Shown here: positions 10,477 to 20,476 of the stretch, piece after piece
How positions within the stretch are numbered: the first letter of the stretch is position 1
Layout: every line of letters starts with the position of its first letter
Translations under genes and position numbers: made by a program
Notes under the pieces: model-generated
The model's input: the letters and a program-made list of their open reading frames with translations, nothing else
The model's database searches: none
What the model was told of the DNA's origin: nothing
From: Sergeia podlipaevii
Taxonomy: Eukaryota > Euglenozoa > Kinetoplastea > Trypanosomatida > Trypanosomatidae
Direction: 5' to 3'
Assembly (NCBI GenBank): GCA_030849805.1
Contig: JASANZ010002231.1
Span: 20,158-84,157 of the forward strand
DNA: 64,000 nucleotides

Positions 10477-10917
10477 CTAAGCAGCTTCCGCGGCCTCGGA
10501 CTCGTTGTCATGGTACCACTCGTCCTTCTCGGGATCATACCACATCTCGTTGGTTGGATCATAGAACTGGCAGCTAGGCGGATGGTAGTAGAGATTCTCC
10601 ATCGCAGAGTAATAGTACGGAGTGCCCTCAGTACGGGTCCAGTCACCCTTGGGCAGCACAACAGGATTGCCAAACTCGTCCACATCATCGTGGTCTTTGC
10701 GGGCCTTCGGCGCCGCCGTAGAGGTGACATCGGTATTGCCGACGTTGGTGTCGTTCGCATTAGTGGCACGACCAGCCGGGACGTCAACGGACCTATGGCC
10801 TTCCGACGGGGCATTGGCCTCGGTGTGATGAGATCCATGATCCTCAGGCGCAGCGTTGCTGACCTTATCCTGCGACTCCTTCTTGTCCTTCGTGTCCTTT
10901 GATCCTCCGCAGCCCAT
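10477..10917 (-). CDS. Putative N-myristoylated/palmitoylated protein with OCRE-like aromatic repeats
   Basis: The protein has 146 residues. It begins MGCGGSK: Gly2 with Ser6 fits an N-myristoyltransferase site, and Cys3 could be palmitoylated, a combination that targets proteins to plasma or flagellar membrane. Residues ~8-85 are hydrophilic and disordered. Residues ~95-137 repeat aromatic-Asp-Pro units (YYYSAMENLYY, FYDPTNEMWYDP, DPEKDEWY). These resemble the aromatic repeat (OCRE) domain otherwise known from RNA-processing proteins. Lipid modification combined with this repeat is unusual. The function is unknown. Nothing like a full OCRE protein surrounds it, so the repeat call rests on the visible Y/W-x-D-P periodicity. 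Confidence 0.75.
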   Translation of the reverse strand: MGCGGSKDTKDKKESQDKVSNAAPEDHGSHHTEANAPSEGHRSVDVPAGRATNANDTNVGNTDVTSTAAPKARKDHDDVDEFGNPVVLPKGDWTRTEGTPYYYSAMENLYYHPPSCQFYDPTNEMWYDPEKDEWYHDNESEAAEAA

Positions 10918-11416
10918 CTTATGGATCTCTGTGTTGCGTAAGACTTTAGTTTTCTTTTTTGCTTTTTTGTCTATTTCCTTTTCTTCCCTCCGCTAAAGTA
11001 AAACCTTGGGAGAGAAAAAATGAAATTGCTAGTTCTATAAAAGTGAGTAAGATACAAATCTAATGTATGCAAATGGGATCACAGTTTTTTTTGAAGCGAA
11101 AAAAAAAAGAGTGAGAAGAAAAAGAAAAGATAAATGAAATACAGATAAAGGCTACTAGTAATGAAGCAATTGCAAAGCCCTATTTCTGAGTAACACAAGA
11201 TCGCCAATTCCACTGCGGCCAGAGGTCAACTCTAATAAAAGCAGTGACGATCAATAGTGAGTACTTGCGCTACAGCAAACAACAACAACAACAACAACAA
11301 CAACAAGAAACGTACTGGGGTACTCCTCCAAATACGTGGTCACAGAAACAGTGACATGAAAGCAACAACAAAGAGATGTACCCAGTCTGCAAAAAAAAAA
11401 AAAAAGATTCTACAAG
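10918..11416. other. Intergenic spacer
   Basis: Holds A/T homopolymers, a possible acceptor tract near 11005-11025 for the gene at 10917, and a (CAA)n run at about 11277-11307 that lies in the 3' UTR of the next gene. No gene seen. Confidence 0.6.
11277..11307. repeat. (CAA)n microsatellite
   Basis: About ten CAA units in the likely 3' UTR of the Rab geranylgeranyltransferase alpha gene. Confidence 0.85.
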
Positions 11417-12916
11417 TTAAGTCGATAGCTCACGACGTAGTGCATCTTCCAGTTGCTGTGTGTACATCCCGGCTCTTATACTGTCTGAGAGACAGAGATC
11501 TTTCTTCAATAGGTTCAGGCAAACAGAAGCGCAAGCTTCGTTAGAAACAGACTCTTCATATAACCTGGAGCACACCAACTGGGAGTACTGGGTTAACCTC
11601 ACAGACTGCCACTCGTGTGGGGCGGACGAACCATAGCGCAAGCGCGCATTAGAAGAAACTGAGTCTGCCTTCATCAAGCGCACAAGCAAAGAAAAGAGAA
11701 AGTAGACGGGGAAGTAGCACTCACTTGCAGCACCCAGTCGCATTTCCTCTGCTATTAGCTCCACTGTCGCATCCACAAACATGTCCATTAAATCACCGCT
11801 ACATCGTCGCACCAGCGCTGCCTCTTCATCGCCACTGACACCAGCAGCACCACCTGCGCTCGCGCTGCTACCGCGATGCGCGCCACCTTGATTCTCACCC
11901 TTCTCTTCTTCTGTTTCTTTCAGCATGGAGTTGTGCGTGTTCATGAGCTGGACGCGATACGACTCAAATACACCAAGAACAAAGGGAGCATAAAACCACG
12001 CTGACTGGTCGTTAGGGTCGCAGTAAATAGCCTTTATGAGCAAATGTATGTCTTCCTGCAGCTGGGTCCACAAGTCCCGTGCGATAGCTGGGTGAAACGC
12101 GGTGGTGCTGTCGCTGCTGCTGATGCTACGCTCACCCGCCGTTTGCGCACGTGCGAGGGCAGACCGAATCGTGATGCCACGTTGATGCCATGCACTGTAG
12201 TTGGAGAAGTTTTTGTTAATCTTCGAGGTAGTAAATGCAATTTCAGCAGCCTCTTCACTAGAGTACAGTGCAGGGTCGCTATCATCAGCAACAGCATCGC
12301 AGTTACTATCAGATTCTTCTTCCACGTACAAGCGTGTAGCCCTCTGCAGTTCATGAAGAGCCCATCGCCGGTAGTTCCAAGCATGAAAGTTGCGCTCATC
12401 AAGATTAAGAAGCTTCTCACACTGAGCCTTCTCCTTGCCAAGTGCGCCAAGCAGCACCTCATGTGCATTCTCCGAAATACGTTCCTCAGCGCTTTCCTCA
12501 CTTTTTGAGGTTGCTGAGTTCTTCATGTTCTTTTCAATCACTGCACGCTGCATGAGCTGCTCAAAGATCCAATGTCTGTGCACGAAAGCAGCATAGATTT
12601 TGAAGTCCTTGAGAAGCAGCTGAGAGTTTAGCTTCAGCTCCTCTACCAGCCAGACTGTGGGTGACCTCCCCTGCTGCTCCGGCGAATGCCACAAGTGATT
12701 CAATATTTCACGACGGTAATTGTACAACGTGTACGCTTCCGGGACCTCAAGTAAAACCCTTGTGCTTGCGTCCAAGGCATCAGTACTGTAGTCGCGTGCC
12801 GTTCGCCTTTGTAAAACTCCGAGATAAGCTTCGCCAAGCACTCTATGTGCCTCCTTCTGCGCCGATAGCTCATTTTCATCCACAGGAGCCTTGCATCTCT
12901 TCTTTTGATCGTGCAT
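11417..12916 (-). CDS. Rab geranylgeranyltransferase (type II) alpha subunit
   Basis: The protein has 499 residues. It contains repeated prenyltransferase-alpha (PPTA) helical units: EAYTLYNYRREIL (~60-72), IYAAFVHRHWI (~107-117), NFHAWNYRRWAL (~176-187), NYSAWHQRGIT (~239-249) and QSAWFYAPFV (~304-313). The N-terminus MHDQKKR resembles the MHGR(x)K start of Rab GGTase alpha rather than farnesyltransferase alpha. With a beta subunit encoded elsewhere it would attach geranylgeranyl groups to Rab GTPases presented by escort protein in the cytosol. A Ser/Glu-rich insert lies at ~130-150 and another at ~195-225. The C-terminal ~170 residues show no clear leucine-rich repeats. AGs about 5-9 nt upstream of the ATG predict a very short leader. 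A farnesyl/GGTase-I alpha is the main alternative. Confidence 0.85.
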   Translation of the reverse strand: MHDQKKRCKAPVDENELSAQKEAHRVLGEAYLGVLQRRTARDYSTDALDASTRVLLEVPEAYTLYNYRREILNHLWHSPEQQGRSPTVWLVEELKLNSQLLLKDFKIYAAFVHRHWIFEQLMQRAVIEKNMKNSATSKSEESAEERISENAHEVLLGALGKEKAQCEKLLNLDERNFHAWNYRRWALHELQRATRLYVEEESDSNCDAVADDSDPALYSSEEAAEIAFTTSKINKNFSNYSAWHQRGITIRSALARAQTAGERSISSSDSTTAFHPAIARDLWTQLQEDIHLLIKAIYCDPNDQSAWFYAPFVLGVFESYRVQLMNTHNSMLKETEEEKGENQGGAHRGSSASAGGAAGVSGDEEAALVRRCSGDLMDMFVDATVELIAEEMRLGAASECYFPVYFLFSLLVRLMKADSVSSNARLRYGSSAPHEWQSVRLTQYSQLVCSRLYEESVSNEACASVCLNLLKKDLCLSDSIRAGMYTQQLEDALRRELST

Positions 12917-14131
12917 GCGTACTCTAAGTATATAGTAAGCGATTTGTACAAACTTTTATAGTGATATTAATGATAATAATAACGATAATGGAACGGCTGA
13001 ATGCAATGAAGAAAAAAAGAGAAATAAAACAAAGTTCAAGAGGGGGGGGATATAGATCAAATGCCAGCCCACATAAGAGGGCAATACTAACGACGGAAAA
13101 ACATAAGGGAGAAAAGAAGCAACTGCGATGCGCAATCCACTCCTTATGACATAATTAGGGTTTGACAGTGTAAATCGAAAAGAGGGGAAGAAATGAACAA
13201 AATAAGAAAGAGAAAGTGGAAGGAATACACCTCAACAATGATATGCGTTCTTTCCTTTCTATTTTCTCTTTTTTGAGTGCATTCAGAGCGTTTCCTCTCA
13301 TATGGAAAATGATATTGAGCTCTCACACGTACGGCAATACAGCGAACTGCTATGTAAGTATAAATAGATGGATAGCAGCCGCAGAGATTTCGTCCCCTCG
13401 ACAATTTTGCACTCGTATTGCCAACAGCGAATTGTAGAATGTACTTTTTATCGGCACACATAAAAAAAGAAGAACGGTGGCTAATACGTATGTACATGCG
13501 TGTAGAGAGGGAAGAGAAGAATACACATGAACACATCACGTTGAAACAAATGAGTGTGTGTGTGTGGGGGGGGGGGGGAATAGGACAAAAAAAAAGGCAA
13601 AATAAAAATTAAAAATGTGAACATAAATTACTAACCATTTTGTTTTTTTCCGTCCGATAGCACCAAAAGGTTTCATAAATATATGTTGTCCATCAATCTG
13701 TAAGTGAAGCTGCTGCTATTCAACCCAGATAAGCGGTACACACACATCCACGTTATGCCCTCCGAGATTCCTGGGTAAAGATAAGCATTGCTATAAGGCT
13801 TAAAGGTAAACAGTGCTTCCGCTCTCTCTCTCCTCACAACTTTCTCTCAATCTTCTACCACACATCCTTTATAAACTTCGTTTTTTGCTTAGAATATAAA
13901 CTCATATGGGTGTTGGCTCTCGTTTCCTTCTACCAGTAGCACCCCCTTTTTTCAAAAATAATAATTGTGCAACAGCATTTCTGAGATCACAATGCAATAA
14001 AAAGAAAATAGCATAATACAAAAATAATAATAATAATGCGAAGGCATCCGATCACACTCGCACTTGTAAACGAACACACATAATAAAGCATCCGCCATTA
14101 AATGCGTTGTTGCATATCAACAAAAAAAGGC

Positions 14132-14135
<4 letters not shown>

Positions 14136-14168
<33 letters not shown>
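14136..14168. repeat. (AT)n microsatellite
   Basis: About sixteen AT units in the 3.5-kb spacer. Confidence 0.85.
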
Positions 14169-14170
<2 letters not shown>

Positions 14171-15963
14171 AAGACCTCGGGATAAGCAAAACGTATCTAC
14201 AAACTTATCCTCTGTCGTGAGATGAAAACCAAAAACACATTTATATTTATAGAAATACCGTTGTTGCTAACACTTGTGCCATGCGCGCACATACCCATGT
14301 TGCTACCACAAGAGAAGGGAAAAAAAATCACCATCATAAAATACATCTCGGTACAGTACACATCAACACAAGGTAGAAAGGGAGAAAAGACTGAACAACG
14401 GCAAAGCTGATATTAGCACTTACTAGCAAGTGGAGAAAAAAAAAAACGATTTGCAAATCAAATACGGCCTGGAAATAGCATAAGTGAACACACCCAATAC
14501 CACAAACAAAGCGGCAAAATAGCCAACGGACGTGAGTATATTATGTTCTCTATCGCTTGTATCTCCCTTCTTATTTTTTTTTTTTAAGGGCCATTGCGCT
14601 CAATGCCAAAGAGAAAAGAAGTAGGTAAACAACATAAACTCCATATTGTTAATGGAGAGAGGAGTGGCAGGGAGTACGTCGCGGAAATGAAAAGGCGTCT
14701 ACAGCAACGCTGCCTCAACGATACGAAAAAAATATATACAATTTTTTTTCTTTTCTTTTTTTACCCGTAAAGCGCGGTGTAAACAACAAACGCAACAGCT
14801 AGCGCCATCTGTCCGTGGCGCTGAACTCTGGCTAATACGCTACCTCAAAGAAGAAAAACAAAAAACCAAGTCTTTGGAACAATGCAAAAAAAAGGGTGAA
14901 AAGAAGCAATCGCCAAAGAAAAAAAAGGCAAAATAAAAGCTATACCTCTCACTTAATACATACTGCCTATATTCAGTGATGGTAGCCGCGCTCCAGCCTA
15001 TGCTCTGCTCAGCAGAGTACCAACAGTAAAAAGCGTAGTCACTGTGAGTAAAAAAAAAAAAATTCTGACAAAGCACCTAGATACACGCGCGCATATACAC
15101 ACATATAAAAAAAACATATAAATAGGGAGTATAATTTATGATAATGGTAAATAGATGCTCTTTATGAAGGTGTGTAGGGGTCCTTCCACCCAGCATATGC
15201 TGACGTGTCCTATCCATTGGCGTCAACATAAGAAAACGCCCAGCAAAAATACAAATGCATTCATGATGCAAAAAAAAAGGGGGGGGGGAAAAAAAAAGAA
15301 ACAAGGAACATAAGCATTGAAGGCGCCAAGAGTTCACAAAAATTCGTTTTCTCATCTTTTCCTTCCGCACTCTGCACAAGGAAAAGTAAATTTAATCAAC
15401 ACAGTAGCACGCATGCTCACACACACACAAAAAAAAAAGGAAACATCAACACGGAGCATGCTAAAAAAAAAGGTAAATTAGTAAGCAAATAAATAGTATT
15501 GGTACCCAGCCCGCCAATTTTTTTTAAAAAAATTCTCAATTATACATAAATGCTAGCAGTAGTTCCGCACGTCACTGCAAAGATTGCTACTTCCTCTCCG
15601 CAATGCGCACACAAACCAGATTGCATTCAGTTGCATAATATCACATGGCAAAGAAAAGTAAAAGATCAAGTTCAAACCCGAATTACACTATATATGTGTG
15701 TGTGTGTGTGCATGCAAGCCTCAGTGGCCTGCATATAAATAGAATAAAAATATACGACAAAAAAAAAAAAAGCGTATATGCACAGAAAAAAAAAAAGAAA
15801 GTAAGTATGCGAAGCCAAGCAAAAACATCAACATAACCGCACATTAAAAATGAAAGAAAAAACGTACACATGGGTAACCACAGAATCACAGAGGAGAGGA
15901 GAGGAGAGACAGAGGAAAAAATGACCTGTGATCACCATATTGATCTCGCTTCTTCACCTAACG

Positions 15964-15964
15964 C

Positions 15965-16011
<47 letters not shown>
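15964..16011. repeat. (AAT)n microsatellite, about 16 units
   Basis: A long perfect trinucleotide run. It reads as (ATT)n on the transcribed strand and lies in the likely 3' UTR region of the PSP1-domain gene. Confidence 0.9.
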
Positions 16012-16401
16012 GAAAAGAATGTAGAAGGCGAAAAAAGAAGATTCTTGTAGCGAGAAGAAAATGATGAAAGAATGTCAGTGAGAAAAAAATATAATGATAA
16101 CAAATACTACTCTTCACGTGACTATCTTCCAGGCAAGCAACAAAAACCAAACAACCTAAAAAAATAATAACTAGAAAACTCGTTTGCCGCCCAATAAGAT
16201 GAAGAGGGAGGGAGATGAGGAGAGAGAAAAAAAAAGAAGGTAGATAAAAATGACTACATAAAAACTAAAAAAAAAAAGAAAAAGAGATAAACAACAACAA
16301 CAAAAAAAAAAAAACGTGAAGTTAGCGCAGGGACGGCTATCAATACCTGTACATGCGCCAACCTCACATACTGAATCCATCACATCATATTTTGCGCAGT
16401 T

Positions 16402-19400
16402 TCAGACAACAATCTGGTTCACTGGCGCATCCGCGTCATCGGACAGTTCGTCCATGTACGCCATCCAAATGCGGCACCGAAACGTCCGATACAGCTTCCG
16501 TTGCATGCGGCGAAAATCTACAAAAATATCCTTAGAGGGGCGACTCACATAAAGCGTCAGTTTCTGCCTATTCAGCTGATATTCGCAATCGACGAGCTTC
16601 ACATCATCGGCGGAAAATGCCGTAGCATATTCCCTTTCCACCACCACTACTACACCACTTGATGATTCTGCTGTGGCATCGCCTGTTGCGGCCACCAGGC
16701 GTGCTACCTTTTGCTGCAGGTTTCCCTCAACGAAGCGGTGAACAATTTCTTTGGCCATATGGAACGCCTTGGCCTCTTCCTCACGCTGTCGCTGCAGTCG
16801 CTGCTCATCTTCCTCGTCGGAAAGACGAATCACCCAGGGCCAGTTACGGAACTTGTACACAATGGATTCAAGCTGGTGCTGACGGCCCGCTGGGGTAGTT
16901 GCCACCCCAACGTCCCAGTCGTGTAGTTGGCCTTCGATGAAATTGTCAGCGCAATCGACAGCTCTAGACGACGCACCAAAATCACTGATGTCCATCGTGT
17001 CTGGACTCTTCAGCCGTTCCACGGTACCAACTTCTTGTCCAGCACTCGTGGTCGCAGTGGCAGCGGCCTCATCGTCGTCTTCCTCGTCATTCTTGTCCTG
17101 CTGGGAGTGCAACTGCTGGAGACGGCGAGCCACTGCCTTGCGGTACGCGGACTCCTCCTGCAGGTACTCCAGCTCAACGCAATCCTTGATCATCTGCTCG
17201 ATAGACACAAAACCGACAATGATGCCGATGTCCTCACCACGGTCACCATCAACAAGCACTGAAGATCCAATTGGCAGCTCGGATTCCTCCTTGGAAGTGG
17301 CAAAGCGACGGCCTTCTAACTTCCCCTTGACCACAATAAAGGTGCGGATGGGCAGGGAACGGTCGGCCTTGAGGTAGACCACGGGCCTCTCGGCGGCTGA
17401 AGCAGCGTTCCCTGTCGCGGTGGCAGCAGCAGCAGCAGTGTTGCTGCCTTCGGCGGCAGCGGCTGACTTCTTGGACTGATGTTGCTGTTGCTGACTGCTA
17501 GCATCTGACCCACGAGACCCTCTCTTTACAGCGTGTGTGGTGGTGGTAAATGGCGGCTGCGGCTGCGGCTGCGGCTGCTGATGCGGATGCGGCATTACAC
17601 CGTTATTGTTGTGTTGCTCAAATTGCTGAAACAGCTGCTGGTGATGAGGCAGCGAGGAGGTACCTCCTATGGACAGTACAGTAGGTAACATATGCTGTGC
17701 TGGCTGCATACCGGCGATAGCAGGGAGGCCACTGACAAAGCCGGCGCCGTTCATGTACGTTGGTTGTCCATAGTGCAGGTAGTTAGCTGTCGGGACAGGG
17801 GCCGGATATGCCATCTGGCCATTTGCAAACACCAGACTTGGCATTGGCGCGGGATAGAAGACCGTGAAAGGTGGCTGCGGCTGCGGCGGCTGCGGAGGAG
17901 AGAGCGGTGCCGTCGCAGGCTGGCCTGATGCTGGGTGCGCAGCGGTCATGTAGTATCCATGATGCTGGTTTGGTGGCGGTACTGTCGCTTGCCCAATAGA
18001 AATAGAAGGGATTGCGGTGGTTTGAGGCACACAAGGCACTGGCTGCATATCTGTCATGTAGAAGCCGCCTGCTCCCGCCATGGTCCCGAGGTGGTGGGAC
18101 TGCGTTGCAGCAAGAACGGGAGCTGCAGCACTAGGGCTGTAGTATTGATTTATACAGAAGGGAATAGGCGTGGCGGCAGGGTTGCCTCCAGTGCTATGCT
18201 CAGAGACGATTGCAACGCTGTGTGGTCGCTGTTCCTGCTGCTGCTGATGGAGAATCGCAGTTCCACTGTTGACGCGACCTCGACGCCTCTCTAGCTGCTG
18301 CTCCTGCCGCTGCTGTTGCTGTCGACTCCACTGCGCGACCGCTGCTGCGCTGCCGCCACTACCACCACCACCTGTTGTGGCAGCGGATCTGTACTGAGAT
18401 GGGGATGGAATACAGTCAGACACAGCGATATCGAGCGGAGACGCAGATGTCCCAATGATGCCGGCGGAGCCATTTCTTTTCGGGGGAGACGGTGGAATAG
18501 TCCCACTGGAACTGTTGAAAGAGGTAGAGGGCAGGTACTGTGCTCGCACACGCTGTTTCACACTCACGGTCACACTAGCGCTAGAGGCATTTAAGTTGGC
18601 CGTTCGCAGAGTCTTGGGGCCCTCACTGAAAGAAGCGCTTGCCGCGATACCCATGCTACCATGACTCTCACCCATATTCTGTGGGTACTGCTGCTGGTTG
18701 CGGAAGCTCGCACCGGCTCCGTTCACCTGCGACTTTGAGCACCCAGCTCCAAACACGGGGACGGAGGTGTTGCCATCAGGTCCGTTAAAATGAAATTTTA
18801 GCGGATTGTGCGAAGCGCTTGTATTTCCGCTCTGCTTGGTGTAGCCGCAACTTCCAGAAGCATTGACAAGACCGTTGTACACACCATTCGCCAAGTCCCC
18901 TTGACGATCATTGTTGAAGGAGGAAAATACCTCCGACCGTGCGCGCGCAGCAGCAGCACCGCCACCGCCAACACAACTGGCAGCCCCGCTAGCAGCAGCA
19001 GCAGCAGCAGCAGCAGCTGCAGTAGGAATGTCGCCCAAAGGACTTGCCGGGTGATGAGATGTACTGCAAGAACCGCTAGCACTGAACCGATTAATCGCAG
19101 CTGCAACACCATTGCTGCTTCCGCTCGCACTTGCCGCTCGAGAATGAAAAAACACATCCTTCGTATCTGTCACTGCTGACGCAGAAGATGCCTCAGGGTC
19201 AAATGTAGTAAACAGAGAGGCGATCTGCGTGGTGTCGTACGGGTTACTTGTCAGCTGTGTGTAGGCGGCGGCGTCGTCGTCGTCGTCGTCAATGATGTTG
19301 GACGTGTGATCTGCGTCAATGATTCCCAAATTTTCTGCTTGAGGCATGCGCGTGGCGTATTCCACGTTGCCCGTGCCGTAAGTTTGAGGGCCACGTGAAG

Positions 19401-19503
19401 GATAGGCACCATCATACGTGGCGCCAACCCGAGATGCGACATAGTCCATGGGGTATGTACACAGCTCGCCGCTGATGTTCATCATACCAGGTACATTCGC
19501 CAT
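16402..19503 (-). CDS. PSP1 C-terminal-domain protein with low-complexity N-terminal two thirds
   Basis: The frame extends to a GTG at 19533, but the first ATG is at 19503, giving 1033 residues. Residues 1-~700 are low complexity: Ser/Asn/Gly blocks, an Ala tract (~160-172), poly-Gln near 400-430 and Pro/Gln-rich segments. The conserved part begins at ~708 (VVYLKADRSLPIRTFIVVKG) with a strand-rich PSP1 N-terminal half including GSSVLVDGDRGEDIGIIVGF. After an acidic linker it ends with the PSP1 C-terminal domain (~910-1020): FVEGNLQQKV, VDCEYQLNRQKLTLYV and DFRRMQRKLYRTFRCRIWM. PSP1 proteins are multi-copy in trypanosomatids, and several are linked to mRNA regulation or translation. The disordered region would suit RNP assembly. 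The specific role is unknown. Confidence 0.85.
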   Translation of the reverse strand: MANVPGMMNISGELCTYPMDYVASRVGATYDGAYPSRGPQTYGTGNVEYATRMPQAENLGIIDADHTSNIIDDDDDDAAAYTQLTSNPYDTTQIASLFTTFDPEASSASAVTDTKDVFFHSRAASASGSSNGVAAAINRFSASGSCSTSHHPASPLGDIPTAAAAAAAAAASGAASCVGGGGAAAARARSEVFSSFNNDRQGDLANGVYNGLVNASGSCGYTKQSGNTSASHNPLKFHFNGPDGNTSVPVFGAGCSKSQVNGAGASFRNQQQYPQNMGESHGSMGIAASASFSEGPKTLRTANLNASSASVTVSVKQRVRAQYLPSTSFNSSSGTIPPSPPKRNGSAGIIGTSASPLDIAVSDCIPSPSQYRSAATTGGGGSGGSAAAVAQWSRQQQQRQEQQLERRRGRVNSGTAILHQQQQEQRPHSVAIVSEHSTGGNPAATPIPFCINQYYSPSAAAPVLAATQSHHLGTMAGAGGFYMTDMQPVPCVPQTTAIPSISIGQATVPPPNQHHGYYMTAAHPASGQPATAPLSPPQPPQPQPPFTVFYPAPMPSLVFANGQMAYPAPVPTANYLHYGQPTYMNGAGFVSGLPAIAGMQPAQHMLPTVLSIGGTSSLPHHQQLFQQFEQHNNNGVMPHPHQQPQPQPQPPFTTTTHAVKRGSRGSDASSQQQQHQSKKSAAAAEGSNTAAAAATATGNAASAAERPVVYLKADRSLPIRTFIVVKGKLEGRRFATSKEESELPIGSSVLVDGDRGEDIGIIVGFVSIEQMIKDCVELEYLQEESAYRKAVARRLQQLHSQQDKNDEEDDDEAAATATTSAGQEVGTVERLKSPDTMDISDFGASSRAVDCADNFIEGQLHDWDVGVATTPAGRQHQLESIVYKFRNWPWVIRLSDEEDEQRLQRQREEEAKAFHMAKEIVHRFVEGNLQQKVARLVAATGDATAESSSGVVVVVEREYATAFSADDVKLVDCEYQLNRQKLTLYVSRPSKDIFVDFRRMQRKLYRTFRCRIWMAYMDELSDDADAPVNQIVV
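18991..19017. repeat. Coding AGC/GCT trinucleotide repeat (poly-Ala)
   Basis: A codon-level repeat inside the PSP1-domain gene; in the minus frame it encodes an alanine tract of about a dozen residues. Confidence 0.8.
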
Positions 19504-20476
19504 GGTGTCTTGATGTGAGATAAGAATATTCACGTATAGGCGCTTGCGTATTCAAAAGAAAAAAAAGTTATGATATCCGCTACCGTGTTTGACTGGTTAT
19601 AAGAGGCAAAAGCCACTCAACACGCCGTAAATGTCTGCTTTCCCCCCTATTATGTGTTGCTAACGTTTTGTTGTAGCAGAAAAAAAAAAATAGGATTCTT
19701 ATTTTCTTTTTTTTTTCCGTTTCCTTAAAATGCAGTGGCGTAGGGTAAACCAGTACTTTTTTTTTTTTTTGCTCGATCACGGTAGTAAAGCGGAGAAAAA
19801 AAAATTTTTTTTTTAAGGCGTCAAGCTTATTCCACACTTGCGCCTGTAGTAGTTATATGTTAAATCAAAGAGCGTAACCTACTAGAGGAAAGAGAGAAAA
19901 AAAAAAGGTAAAAGATATGGAGGGAATAGCAGTAATCATGACGAACGAAAAGAATACATGCACGTTTACATATATATGAGCATCCAGCTTTGCGACAAGT
20001 CATTACACAGATTGTGCGTGCTTGTACACAAATAGAAAAAAAAAAAAATGAGATCTGAAAAAAAAAAAAAAAAGACGCGCCCAATGTGTAAAATTACAAG
20101 AAGGAAAGGTATATAAAGAGTTGCAGCAATTTAAAGCACATTTACACAACGTTGCTTCTGTTTTTTTTTTTTGTCTCCCTCCCTCCCTCATCCTATACCT
20201 TCTAGCAGCAGTTGCCGCATAAAGACACTTTCTTTCAAGCATCAGAAGTAGTTTTATTGGGAAGTCGCGTAATGAACATTTTAGCATCGTTCTCACCACT
20301 TCTGAAGGAGGAAACGGCAAATGCAATGAATTATCCCCACCACCACCTAGCATAACTATCTGAAACTACCAATAGTCTTGTCCAGATGTAGTATCTTTTT
20401 ATTCTTTTTTTCTCTGTCACACGTGCACGCTTTGACGTTCACTCCTCACCCACTCCCCCCCCCCCTCCTTCTCTTC
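19504..20476. other. Intergenic spacer
   Basis: Includes a T/C-rich tract (minus strand) near 19551-19570 ending in an AG near 19543 that could splice the PSP1 mRNA. Poly-A and poly-T runs lie at 19681-19815 and 20034-20075, and a C run near 20454-20465 sits just below the stop of the Ca-ATPase gene. No gene seen. Confidence 0.6.

Larger units (their letters stand above)
12917..16401. other. Very long intergenic spacer (3.5 kb) with microsatellites
   Basis: The largest gap in the window. It is AT-rich with a G run near 13566-13578, (AT)n near 14137-14168, poly-A and T runs, (TG)n near 15695-15710, and a 16-unit (AAT)n near 15964-16011. The open frames found are short, change composition with the homopolymers, and lack recognisable motifs. 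No tRNA, snoRNA pair of boxes, or transposon could be supported. Confidence 0.5.

Noticed and set aside
13144..13539. 131-residue minus-strand frame in the 3.5-kb gap
   Set aside because: Phe/Ser/Arg-rich from homopolymers, with no domain or convincing codon use; kept as spacer.
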